Notes under the pieces: model-generated | The model's database searches: none | Told to the model about the DNA's origin: nothing | Seen by the model: only the letters and a program-made list of their open reading frames with translations | Translations under genes and position numbers: made by a program | Origin: Sphingobium sp. YR768 | GTDB taxonomy: Bacteria > Pseudomonadota > Alphaproteobacteria > Sphingomonadales > Sphingomonadaceae | Direction of reading: 5' to 3' | Assembly (NCBI RefSeq): GCF_900111125.1 | Contig: NZ_FOGE01000008.1 | Span: 1-64,000 of the forward strand | DNA length: 64,000 nt | Part shown: positions 8,380 through 17,012 of the stretch, piece after piece | Position numbering within the stretch: the first letter of the stretch is position 1 | Layout of the letters: each line of letters opens with the position of its first letter

Positions 8380-9173
8380 AAGACGTTCTCATGCTCAGCG
8401 CAGCGCCCGAACTGATCGGCCTGTTTAATGAACTTGTCCCCACGCTACCGCTATCCTACCGCCCGGTTCTGGATGTTTCGGGCGACCGGGGCGATGTCCA
8501 TCTCGCGTTTGGAGAAGGCGACTGGACCGAAGCAGTGGTTGCTGCGGCGGAAGCCGGCGCCTGCTGCGTCATGGTGGTAAATCCGGCGCCCTGTCCACCC
8601 GAACAGATCGATGCCCTGATCGATCAGGTCGAACCGGCCTCAACCAGAATTTTTCTGAGCGAGGCGTTCGCCTGTGATCCGGCGGTTGCGCTCTTACGTG
8701 CCCGCCTTCCAGAGAGGGCGACGATCTGCGACTTTGCCGCATCCTGCACGATGGACATCGAACGGGCGGTGTTCGATCAGATGCGCCTGGCGCGCGCGCT
8801 GGCGATGCCCATTTCCACAATTGTGGACAGCGTCGAAACCCGATCGTCCGCACTGTTGACCTGTCGGACCCCCGACAACACGCCGATCCGCCTGACCGTA
8901 TCACCAATGGTAACGGATCGGCAACACCGGCACCGTTTCCGCGCCTTTGGCGCGGACTGGGCGGCCCGGCTCGATCTTTATGGCGACCAAAATGCCCGAC
9001 CGGCCGTGGCTTCGATCATCGATGCGCAGGGCATGACGCGTATCCCGACGGTCTATGAGACGGCGCATCGTTCGATGCTGCGGGCCATCCACGGCGGCCT
9101 CGGCGCAAGCCATCAGTATTTGAGGAATTTCGCAGCCGATTCGCTGCTGGCGGTGAACTTGACGCCAGCCTGA
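8376..9173 (+). CDS. Uncharacterised protein coupled to a Gfo/Idh/MocA oxidoreductase
   Basis: I do not recognise a family. The protein is 265 aa, soluble, without signal peptide or membrane segments. The first half (about 1-125) alternates strands and helices, for example VVAAAEAGACCVMVVNPAP and ATICDFAASCTMDIE, suggesting a degenerate Rossmann-like fold. The second half (about 130-260), with QMRLARALAMPISTIVDSVE and a strand-rich RFRAFGADWAARLDLYGDQ stretch, resembles the C-terminal substrate domain of Gfo/Idh/MocA proteins. No GxGxxG or EKP motif is visible. The ATGA overlap with the preceding oxidoreductase implies stoichiometric production, so it may be a non-catalytic partner subunit. 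That is a guess from context. Confidence 0.6.
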   Translation: MKDVLMLSAAPELIGLFNELVPTLPLSYRPVLDVSGDRGDVHLAFGEGDWTEAVVAAAEAGACCVMVVNPAPCPPEQIDALIDQVEPASTRIFLSEAFACDPAVALLRARLPERATICDFAASCTMDIERAVFDQMRLARALAMPISTIVDSVETRSSALLTCRTPDNTPIRLTVSPMVTDRQHRHRFRAFGADWAARLDLYGDQNARPAVASIIDAQGMTRIPTVYETAHRSMLRAIHGGLGASHQYLRNFAADSLLAVNLTPA

Positions 9174-9192
9174 AGGGTTTGGGAGGCAAATA

Positions 9193-10494
9193 ATGCATAA
9201 TAAAATTGGAGAGTATGCGGCGGCATTGCAAGATCTGCCGCCAGAACCCGGCGCAATTATCGTCGATCATAGGTCCGACGTTTCAACCCGTTTCATGATT
9301 GCCTATGCGCTTACCCAATATGCGGCCTGGGTGGGCATTTTTGCGCCCGTCGTGCTGACCATTGCACTAAAAGTCAGCCACATGACGAGCGCCGCAGAAA
9401 AGGGCGAGCAGCTTGCGGCGGTGCTTGCCATAGGCGCATTCGGCGCAATGGCGGCGGCGCCGATCTGGGGAGCTATCTCTGATCGCACCAAATCCCGTTT
9501 CGGGCGGCGCAAGCTGTGGGTCGTGATGGGGTCGCTCTTCCTCTTCGTGGGGCTGCTCATCATGGCCCAGAGCGAAAGCATCGCGGTCTTGGGCATCGGA
9601 TGGCTGATTTGCCAGATCGGTTCAAATGCGACCCAGGCCGCGCTGAATGCCGTGATGCCCGATGTCGTGCCGGATCATCAGCAGGGCCGAATGTCCGCCT
9701 TGCTCGGGCTTACCGTGAACCTTGCATTCCTATCGGCGATGTTCATCACCCGCTTCACCACCGGGGACAATATGGCGATGTTCCTTGTGCCGTGGTTGCC
9801 CGGACCCATTGCCATCGCATTCTTCCTGACCACGTTCAAGGATCGACCCGCGGGCGCCGTGACACCGTTCCGCGCAACCGACCTCCTCCGCACTTTCTGG
9901 GTCAATCCCATTCTTTACCCGGATTTTGCCTGGGCCTTTGCCAGCCGCTTTCTGCTATTCTTCGCCAATGCCTTCTTCATGACCTATCAGCTCTATTTTC
10001 TGACCGATCATATCGGCATCGGCGAAAATGATGTAGTCGGCTTCATGTTTTATTGCGCGCTGATGACGACAGTGTTGACCTTGGTCTTCACCCCGCTGAG
10101 CGGCTATGTTTCGGACCGGATTGGGCGACGCAAGCCGCTGGTCCTGGGTGCGGGACTGGTGGCGGCCGCTGGGCTGCTAGGTATCAGCACGGCGACGGTT
10201 CCAGTGCAGTTTATCCTGTGGGCAGCGGTTTTCGGAATCGGCATCGCCGTTTATTATGCGGTGGATATCGCCTTGTGCGCATCGGTTCTCCCTCACCCAG
10301 ACAATGCCGCCAAGGATATGGCGGTGATCCAGATCGCCAACAGCCTGCCGCAATCGCTAGCCCCAATGGCCGCGCCACTCATCCTTGCCATTGGTGCGGG
10401 CGTCGGCCCCAATTACCCGGCGATCTTCGTCGCTGCGTCGATCGCCGGCGTCATCGGCGCCCTGGCGATCCTGCCGATTCGCAAGAGCCGGTAG
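9193..10494 (+). CDS. MFS transporter, sugar/glycoside carrier type
   Basis: A 433-aa inner-membrane carrier with about 12 hydrophobic segments. Between helices 2 and 3 it has the major-facilitator loop GAISDRTKSRFGRRKLW, whose DRT..GRRK form is shared by sugar-cation symporter-like MFS proteins. A second copy, GYVSDRIGRRKPLVLG, lies between helices 8 and 9. The ATG lies 19 bases after the unknown gene, preceded by GGGAGGCAAATA. As last gene of the plus operon and near a LacI regulator, it is the likely inner-membrane uptake step for what the TonB receptor brings into the periplasm. Substrate identity cannot be read from sequence. Confidence 0.85.
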   Translation: MHNKIGEYAAALQDLPPEPGAIIVDHRSDVSTRFMIAYALTQYAAWVGIFAPVVLTIALKVSHMTSAAEKGEQLAAVLAIGAFGAMAAAPIWGAISDRTKSRFGRRKLWVVMGSLFLFVGLLIMAQSESIAVLGIGWLICQIGSNATQAALNAVMPDVVPDHQQGRMSALLGLTVNLAFLSAMFITRFTTGDNMAMFLVPWLPGPIAIAFFLTTFKDRPAGAVTPFRATDLLRTFWVNPILYPDFAWAFASRFLLFFANAFFMTYQLYFLTDHIGIGENDVVGFMFYCALMTTVLTLVFTPLSGYVSDRIGRRKPLVLGAGLVAAAGLLGISTATVPVQFILWAAVFGIGIAVYYAVDIALCASVLPHPDNAAKDMAVIQIANSLPQSLAPMAAPLILAIGAGVGPNYPAIFVAASIAGVIGALAILPIRKSR

Positions 10495-10504
10495 GGTGGC
10501 GGTG

Positions 10505-11518
10505 CTAGTCGGAGTTGGGTGCAGGACCGACGCTGCGCCGCACGATCAGGCGGTGCGGCAGGGTCTCGGCCTCCAGTTTAGGCGTCGCCGTGGTCAATAT
10601 CTGCAACAGGAGGGCGACGACCCGCTTACCGATCGTTTCCATGGGCTGACGAATAGTGGTGAGAGCCGGATCAACAAAGCGGGCCGTCGGAATGTCGTCA
10701 AAACCCATGACCGAGACGTCCTCGGGGCACCGGATGCCCGCATTCCGCAATGCCGCGAGCGCGCCGATCGCCATTTCGTCGCTGAAGCAGAACAGGGCGG
10801 TCGCCGAAAAGCCGGCACAAACCAGTTCGGTTGCCTTGGCCTTGCCCGAGGGCATGGAAAAGTCGCCATGCACAACGACAAGCCGGTCAAGCAGGCCACG
10901 CGCACGCGCCGCCGCCCGCGCGCCGGCGAGACGATCGCGGCTCAAAGGACTTTTCAACGGCCCCGTCATCAACACGACATCACGGTGCCCCAGCTCATAC
11001 AATGTCTCCGTGGCCAGATATGCAGCCGCGCTATTGTCGATATGCGCGCTGGAAACCTTGAGGGACGGGCTGAATTCACACCCGTTGACGATCGGTGCGC
11101 GCGTGCCCATCGCCTTGAGATATTCGTTGAGATTGGCGGGCAGCCTGTGGCCCAGAAAGATCAGCCCATCCGCCTCACGCCGCAGCAGCATGGCGGCATA
11201 TTGCTCCTCCCGTTCCCGGTTCTCGCGCGTGTCACCCAGCAGCACGGCATAGCCGGCCTTCTGCGCGGCCTCCTCCACCCCCCGAATGACGCTCGAAAAA
11301 AAGCTGTTGGCGATGTTGGGCACGGTCACGAGAATCTTGTTCGTGCGTGCCGTACGCAGCGTGGCGGCGGCGGAATTAGGTGCATATCCCAATTGGTTGA
11401 CGATTGTGAGGACATGCTCGCGCGTTTCGGCGCCGACTATTTCCGGGTGCAGCAGCACTCTGGAAACAGTTGCGCGCGAAACACCGGCTTGTTCGGCAAC
11501 GTCCTTGATCGTGACCAT
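10505..11518 (-). CDS. LacI family transcriptional regulator
   Basis: A 337-aa regulator with an N-terminal helix-turn-helix (VTIKDVAEQAGVSRATVSRVL, the LacI signature, residues about 2-22) and hinge helix (YAPNSAAATLRT). A periplasmic-binding-protein-like sugar domain follows (KILVTVPNIANSFFSSVIRG, DGLIFLGHRLP, VMGFDDIPTARFVDPALTTI). It lies convergent with the MFS gene, 10 bases between stops. By family habit it represses sugar operons and releases DNA on binding a sugar or sugar phosphate. The most plausible targets are the divergent operons at 7063/7336, where an 18-bp imperfect palindrome occurs. Not demonstrated. Confidence 0.88.
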   Translation of the reverse strand: MVTIKDVAEQAGVSRATVSRVLLHPEIVGAETREHVLTIVNQLGYAPNSAAATLRTARTNKILVTVPNIANSFFSSVIRGVEEAAQKAGYAVLLGDTRENREREEQYAAMLLRREADGLIFLGHRLPANLNEYLKAMGTRAPIVNGCEFSPSLKVSSAHIDNSAAAYLATETLYELGHRDVVLMTGPLKSPLSRDRLAGARAAARARGLLDRLVVVHGDFSMPSGKAKATELVCAGFSATALFCFSDEMAIGALAALRNAGIRCPEDVSVMGFDDIPTARFVDPALTTIRQPMETIGKRVVALLLQILTTATPKLEAETLPHRLIVRRSVGPAPNSD

Positions 11519-11598
11519 GTCATTTACCTCAGTTGCTGAAGATAGTTATCGCCGCAACCGGATCGATCTTCAAAAGCCAAACGAGACAGGACGATTGC

Positions 11599-13680
11599 AT
11601 GAACGGAAGTAGTCAGCAACCGGCTTTGGAGAAGCGGCAAAATCTTCTCCGGCTCCACAGCTTCGGCAACGATCGGTCCGACCGGTTCGGGAGGCAACCA
11701 CCGACAGCCTCGCGTCGGACATATTGGCAAGCGGCCAGACTTTGGATCGCCGGCCCGATAGCGCTGGCGCTGGCGGGCAATGACCGACCGCCCTCCGATC
11801 TTCTCGCCAAGCCCGCTTCGCCGTTCACGCTAGCTGCTCAGAAGCAGGCAGCAGCCTCGCTTCCGGTCGACGATGGCAAGGATGCCGATTTCGCCAGCCG
11901 TGGCTTCCTCGCGACGCGGGATGATCCGGTGATTCGGTCCGCAAATGGCGCAATGGTGTGGGATCTGTCGGCCTTCGATTTCATGAAGGGAGACGCACCT
12001 GCTTCGGTCAATCCGGGTTTGTGGCGGCAGACTAGCCTGCTGCGTCGGCATGGGCTGTTCGCGGTGGCTCCCGGCATTTGGCAGGTCCGGGGGTTCGACG
12101 TTTCGAATATGACGATCGTCCAGGGCGAGACAGGCTGGATCCTCGTCGATCCGCTCAATACGCGCGAAACGGCCGCAGCAGCGCTCGCGCTGGTCAATAG
12201 CAGGCTGGGTCGCCGCCCGGTGAAAGCAGTGATCTACAGCCACAGCCATTCCGACCATTTCGGCGGCGTGCGCGGCGTGGTCGACGAGGCCGACGTCCTT
12301 GCAGGCAAGGTCAGTATCTACGCGCCCGTCGGCTTTATGGAGGAAAGCACCAGCGAAAACCTGGTGGTGGCGCCGGTGACGGGGCGGCGCGGCATCTATC
12401 AGTTCGGTATCGGCCTTGCCCCTGGTCCGCAGGGACAAATGGGCAGCGGCCTCAGCACCAGCGTGGCGGCGGGCGAAATCACGCTGATCGCACCCACCAA
12501 CCTGATAGCGCGCACCGGCGACAAGGTCGTGATCGATGGCGTGCCGGTCGAGTTCCAGATCGTGTCAGGCAGCGAAGCGCCTGCGGAAGTGAACCTGTTG
12601 TTTCCCGCGAAAGGCGTTTTCCTGTCCGCCGAAATGTCGACCTGTTCGCTGCACAATATCCTGACGCCGCGCGGCGCGAAGGTGCGCGATGCGAAGATAT
12701 GGGCGGGCTATCTAGATGAGGCGCTGCGGCTGTACGGCGACCGCACCCAGACTTTGATATCGAGCCATTGCTGGCCCCGTTTCGGCCAGGATAATGTTAT
12801 GACCATGCTGGCAAACCAACGCGACAATTATCGCTTCCTGCACGATCAGACCGTGCGCCTGATGAATGAAGGTCAGACGGCGGGCGAGATCGCCGAACAG
12901 TTGGCGCAGCCGCCCACACTGGCCGATCACGCCTATGATCGAGGCTACTACGGGACGTACAAGCACAATGCGAAAGCTGTCTATCAATTCTATCTGGGAT
13001 GGTACGATGCCGTGCCGGCAAATCTCGACCCATGGCCCCCTGCCGAGCGCGCCAGGCGCATGGTTGAGGCGCTTGGCGGGGAACGGCGTGTCCTGAAACT
13101 GGCGCGCCAAGCCATGGCTCGGGGCGACTATCGCTGGTCCTCGGACCTGCTCAACCAGTTGTTGTTTGCCGGTAGCCGAGATCCTTGGACCCGGGAGGCT
13201 CTGGCAGACAGTTATGAACAACAGGGTTATCAGGCCGCAAGCGGGACGTGGCGAAACCAGTTTCTCTCCGCTGCGCGAGAATTGCGCCAAGGTCGCGCCA
13301 GAACAACGCTGAAGCAGAATCGAGATATGACGGCAGCGGTTCCCAGCCGCATGCTGATGGACGTAGTTGCAACTCGCTTTGACCCGCAACGCTTCGCCGG
13401 GCGGCCTAGTAGCGTCAACCTCGTCATGCCTGATCGCGGCGAGACGGTTGGGGTCGAACTGACGGAAAACATCATGTTGGCGCGCGACGGCGCTCTGTCG
13501 GCGGCAACGGTCACTGTCACGGCGCCGCGCGATCTGATCATGGCGATGGCCTTCAAACGCGAGCCACTGCCATCCCTTGAACGCGCTGGCCTGGTGATAT
13601 CGGGACATCGCCACACACTTGAAGCCTGGCTCAACGCGATCGTCCCTCCATCGGGCGATTTTGATATCGTCATGCCGTGA
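11599..13680 (+). CDS. Alkyl/aryl-sulfatase, metallo-beta-lactamase type (SdsA1/YjcS-like)
   Basis: A 693-aa class III sulfatase that hydrolyses alkyl sulfate esters with a binuclear zinc centre. The metal motif is YSHSHSDHFGGVRG at about residues 213-226 (HxHxDH). Further family blocks are LLFPAKGVFLSAEMSTCSLHNI, ISSHCWPRFGQDNV and the dimerisation segment YDRGYYGTYKHNAKAVYQFYLGWYD. A C-terminal SCP2-like lipid-binding domain starts near 575. I chose ATG 11599 over the upstream ATG-like starts because an ACAGGA sequence precedes it. The N-terminus is unusual: a long basic stretch before the hydrophobic segment LWIAGPIALALAG (about 48-60), so export is possible but not a textbook signal. The gene is divergent from the LacI gene. 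Confidence 0.88.
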   Translation: MNGSSQQPALEKRQNLLRLHSFGNDRSDRFGRQPPTASRRTYWQAARLWIAGPIALALAGNDRPPSDLLAKPASPFTLAAQKQAAASLPVDDGKDADFASRGFLATRDDPVIRSANGAMVWDLSAFDFMKGDAPASVNPGLWRQTSLLRRHGLFAVAPGIWQVRGFDVSNMTIVQGETGWILVDPLNTRETAAAALALVNSRLGRRPVKAVIYSHSHSDHFGGVRGVVDEADVLAGKVSIYAPVGFMEESTSENLVVAPVTGRRGIYQFGIGLAPGPQGQMGSGLSTSVAAGEITLIAPTNLIARTGDKVVIDGVPVEFQIVSGSEAPAEVNLLFPAKGVFLSAEMSTCSLHNILTPRGAKVRDAKIWAGYLDEALRLYGDRTQTLISSHCWPRFGQDNVMTMLANQRDNYRFLHDQTVRLMNEGQTAGEIAEQLAQPPTLADHAYDRGYYGTYKHNAKAVYQFYLGWYDAVPANLDPWPPAERARRMVEALGGERRVLKLARQAMARGDYRWSSDLLNQLLFAGSRDPWTREALADSYEQQGYQAASGTWRNQFLSAARELRQGRARTTLKQNRDMTAAVPSRMLMDVVATRFDPQRFAGRPSSVNLVMPDRGETVGVELTENIMLARDGALSAATVTVTAPRDLIMAMAFKREPLPSLERAGLVISGHRHTLEAWLNAIVPPSGDFDIVMP

Positions 13681-14231
13681 TACGCGGGAACCCGGGAAAG
13701 CACTTTTCATGCCGATGGAACCGGTTTCCCCAAAGGCCCTCCAGCAAGACTGCCGGGGCGGAATGACCATGCGGCTTGAGAAGAAGAAGAAGCTACGCCC
13801 CCGGGGCAGAGCGATTTTCCCCTCACATGAGATAAGCTGATTTTGCCGGAGGCCACACGGGGGAAATTCTCAGCCCTGCAGCAGCGGCCTCGACCTGACG
13901 CATTAGTTTCGCTCAGTCCTTTGCGAGAACAGAGAGCAGTCCGTGCGATCTTTCTAAAAGTCGGGAGAGAAGATCGACGGATTTTTCGAGTTCACCCTTG
14001 CCAGAAATAAGGTCCTGGGCCAGCGCTAATCCGCGAATGGCCGAGGTGAGGAGCCGCATCGCGCCAAAGCGAAACGGCCTGCGAACAGCCGAACTCGCCC
14101 ATGGCAGCACCGAGGGGGGCCTGCTCGACCGTGCCTTGCACTGCCCCGACAGCCGACGACAAACCAGGATCACTGTTCATCCGCCATCTCACGGCACGCA
14201 GAGGTAGCCACTTTCGAGCAAGGCGCAGAAG
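13681..14231. other. Gap without a confident gene; possible frameshifted small ORF
   Basis: Nothing certain is encoded here. On the minus strand a start near 14192 (RMNSDPGLSSAVGAVQG) gives an alpha-helical reading that stops near 13992. A neighbouring frame, 13913-14173, ends in a plausible amphipathic segment (LISGKGELEKSVDLLSRLLE, then RSHGLLSVLAKD). Joined by one frameshift near 14050 they would make a protein of about 90 residues. I recognise no family, so this may be a decayed gene or chance. Confidence 0.25.
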
Positions 14232-16943
14232 TCAGCGAATGACCTCTATCGCAGAAACGATCGCATCGCCGACGATGGGCCGGAAGTGGAGATCCAGAAT
14301 GCCATTTTTGATTGCGACGGGGAAGTTGCGTTCCACGGCGGTCCTGGCGGTCGGAGAGGCTTTGGCTAGATCCAGATCGGCAACAACAATATTGTCGTTT
14401 GCCAGAACCGAGAAATAATGCGGCTTCCCTGCTTCAGAGGGTTTGACGAAGGTCAGTTTAACCCGGTACCGCCCATTTTTGAGCGGGATACGGTAGTGGA
14501 AATTGCCTTCCCGATAGGTTGCGGCGACGGCACTGTCCGACGTGCCTGCGATCGACACCGGCCTGACGGGTTTGCCATAGTCAGCTGGCTCAACGATCGA
14601 GCCAGCCACGCCACCGTCAAAGAAATTGTCCGAGCCATAGATGCCGAAGGCACTTTTCGCGGCGACTAATGCGCCAGCGTCGATACGAACGGCCCGCGCC
14701 ACCTCATCCGACAGGCGCCATTCGACGCGATCCTCTACAAGGGCGCCATCGACGCTACCATTGGCGATCAGTGCGTTAGTTCCCGCTGTCAGTTGGACGT
14801 TGCTCCAGATGCAGACATGTTGCTCGCAGCTGGAAAGGGTGCCGAGGCTTTTCCCGTTCAGCAAAAGCTCTGTCGAGGGGGAATTGCTGTAAACCCGCAC
14901 CTCTGTAACGCCATAGGCGCGATCAACGTAACGACGGCCGGTAATGTAGACGGTCGGCTCCTTGGACCAGTTGGCTTTGTAGAAATAATAGGCGTCCTTG
15001 CGCAGCTTGTGGTCGAAGCTTACAAGGCCTTTTGTATTGATGTCCTGTGCGTCGCCTTCACTGCGGACTGTGCTTGCAAAATCGAAGCCAACCCAGAGCC
15101 ATGTCGCCCAGAGATACTTGCGCTCAGCAATTTGCGCCCAATTGCGTTCATGGACGTAGCTTTCATATTCCTCCGGTTGCGCGCGACCACGGGAATCGAC
15201 CGGTCCGCCGAGCACATTGTCGGTATGGATCGTCGTCGCACCGCCCGCGCCATATTCGGTGACGGCCAGAGCCTGGTCGGGCCGCTGCGCTTGGAGCGCG
15301 TCCAGACTGGGTCCGATTTCTTCGGGCTTGCCATAGTACCAGCCGAAATACCGGTTTGCGCCGCCCAGATCCGCTTCTGGCGCAGTAACCGGCACCTCAA
15401 CGCCCGGCGCGAACAGGCGCCCTTCGCAACAGGTGGCAAGCGCTGTAGGACGACTGGGGTCCAATGCCTTCGCAGCACCATTCAGCTCCTTGAGTAGTGA
15501 AAGAGGGTCAGGCGGCGTGCCCTTGAAACTGGCCAGAAACGCGGGTAGCGAATTTCCGAAATCCACTTCGTTGGCGATGCCCCATGAGGCAACAGAGGCA
15601 TGATTTTCATTCTGCCTTATCAACTCGGTTAATTGCTGGCCGGCATTTGCTTTGAGAGCGGGGGTGGCTTCCCTCGCCTCTCCCCATGTCCACGCCGACA
15701 CTAAAGGTATTTCGTCCCACAATATGATCCCATAGCGGTCGGCAAGATCATGTATGGGCTGGCCGTGCTGATAATGCGTCAGGCGAATGCTGTTCACGCC
15801 CATTTCGCGCATCGTCGCGACATCCTGTTCGACATCGGCGGGCGTGATTGCCCAGCCTTTGTCTTCGCGATCCTGGTGATAGCCAACGCCGCGCAGCCGA
15901 TAAGGCTTTCCATTCAGAAGGAAGCCCTGCTCGGCATCAAATTGCATGCGCCTTATGCCAAAATTCTGATCGACGCTGTCGAGAACCCGGCCTTTGGAAT
16001 CCAGCACTCGGGAAGACAGGCGATAAAGATAGGGATCGTCAATACCTTGCCACAAACGGGCCGCAGGGACCTGCAGCGCAGTCCGCACCATTGTCTTGCC
16101 TGAAGTGAGGGATAGACTTGTTACCTCCTGCGCGGCCAGGTGGCCGTCCACATCCAGAAGGCGCGTCTCCACTCGCAGCCTCCGCGCTTTACCCGTTTCA
16201 CTGCGCAAAGCAGCATCGACGTCGATGATCGCACCATCAGCGCCTATGGACCTCGTCGTCGCGCGAATGCCCGAGCCGCCATGGTCCATCATATCGAAGT
16301 GGACATCGTCCGTCGCGACCAACCGGACGGGACGATAAAGGCCTCCAGGTACGAAGAAATCGCCCGTCAGCGGCAGGACGTCAGCGGTGGATGAGCCGGG
16401 AGCGGGTTTGCTGTTGTCCACCCGCACGGCAAGAATGTTTGCGCCGCCGGGCTCCAATGCCTTTGTGGCATCAAGTCGGAAGCGGGAATAGCCGCCTTTA
16501 TGCTCGCCCAGGAATTGACCGTTCAGCCAGATGCTCGCGATGCGGCTGGCAGCATCGAACTCGAGCCATATATGCTTGTCCCGCACCATGGGATCAGCCT
16601 GGAAAGCAAGCCTGTACCATCCTATCCCCTGCGCCTTGTTGACGGTTTCGGGGCGATTGGCCGAGGCGCTGGCTGGCCTTAAATAATATCCTACCCGGTT
16701 CCAGCTGTGAGGTACGCTGACCTCAGCCCATTTGGTATCGTCAAATCCGGGTTGCTCAGCGCCCGCATGCTCGCCGAAATCAAACCGCCATCCTTCCGAC
16801 AAGAGCGTGACGGACCGCGGATCGCTATCGCCTGCTGAAGCAGGCTGCGTCTTTGACGCTACCGGCATGGCCCGAGCCGGAACGGTCATGGCAATGAGGG
16901 CGAGGATGCTTGAGAGCGGGCGCGTGAACAAAGACCTCTCCAC
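14232..16943 (-). CDS. Glycoside hydrolase family 2 enzyme with C-terminal malectin-like domain
   Basis: A 903-aa secreted enzyme starting at GTG. Signal peptide 1-25 ends at ARA. Residues about 45-215 form the jelly-roll sugar-binding domain (GWRFDFGEH, VSVPHSWN, GGLYRPV), 220-330 the immunoglobulin-like domain and 335-660 the TIM barrel. The acid/base is Glu459 in SWGIANEVDFG and the nucleophile Glu563 in LAVTEYGAGG, both intact. The C-terminal 120 residues (VRIDAGALVAAKSAFGIYG, then NGRYRVKLTFV) look like a malectin/carbohydrate-binding domain. Family members are beta-galactosidases, beta-mannosidases and beta-glucuronidases; I cannot choose. It lies upstream-adjacent to a TonB receptor, suggesting periplasmic trimming of imported glycosides. 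Confidence 0.9.
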   Translation of the reverse strand: MERSLFTRPLSSILALIAMTVPARAMPVASKTQPASAGDSDPRSVTLLSEGWRFDFGEHAGAEQPGFDDTKWAEVSVPHSWNRVGYYLRPASASANRPETVNKAQGIGWYRLAFQADPMVRDKHIWLEFDAASRIASIWLNGQFLGEHKGGYSRFRLDATKALEPGGANILAVRVDNSKPAPGSSTADVLPLTGDFFVPGGLYRPVRLVATDDVHFDMMDHGGSGIRATTRSIGADGAIIDVDAALRSETGKARRLRVETRLLDVDGHLAAQEVTSLSLTSGKTMVRTALQVPAARLWQGIDDPYLYRLSSRVLDSKGRVLDSVDQNFGIRRMQFDAEQGFLLNGKPYRLRGVGYHQDREDKGWAITPADVEQDVATMREMGVNSIRLTHYQHGQPIHDLADRYGIILWDEIPLVSAWTWGEAREATPALKANAGQQLTELIRQNENHASVASWGIANEVDFGNSLPAFLASFKGTPPDPLSLLKELNGAAKALDPSRPTALATCCEGRLFAPGVEVPVTAPEADLGGANRYFGWYYGKPEEIGPSLDALQAQRPDQALAVTEYGAGGATTIHTDNVLGGPVDSRGRAQPEEYESYVHERNWAQIAERKYLWATWLWVGFDFASTVRSEGDAQDINTKGLVSFDHKLRKDAYYFYKANWSKEPTVYITGRRYVDRAYGVTEVRVYSNSPSTELLLNGKSLGTLSSCEQHVCIWSNVQLTAGTNALIANGSVDGALVEDRVEWRLSDEVARAVRIDAGALVAAKSAFGIYGSDNFFDGGVAGSIVEPADYGKPVRPVSIAGTSDSAVAATYREGNFHYRIPLKNGRYRVKLTFVKPSEAGKPHYFSVLANDNIVVADLDLAKASPTARTAVERNFPVAIKNGILDLHFRPIVGDAIVSAIEVIR

Positions 16944-17012
16944 CTGACTATTGGGCAGCCGTGAAGGCCATGTCCGGGGTGCTTTCCACCGAACATGGCC
17001 ACGTTTTGACTA

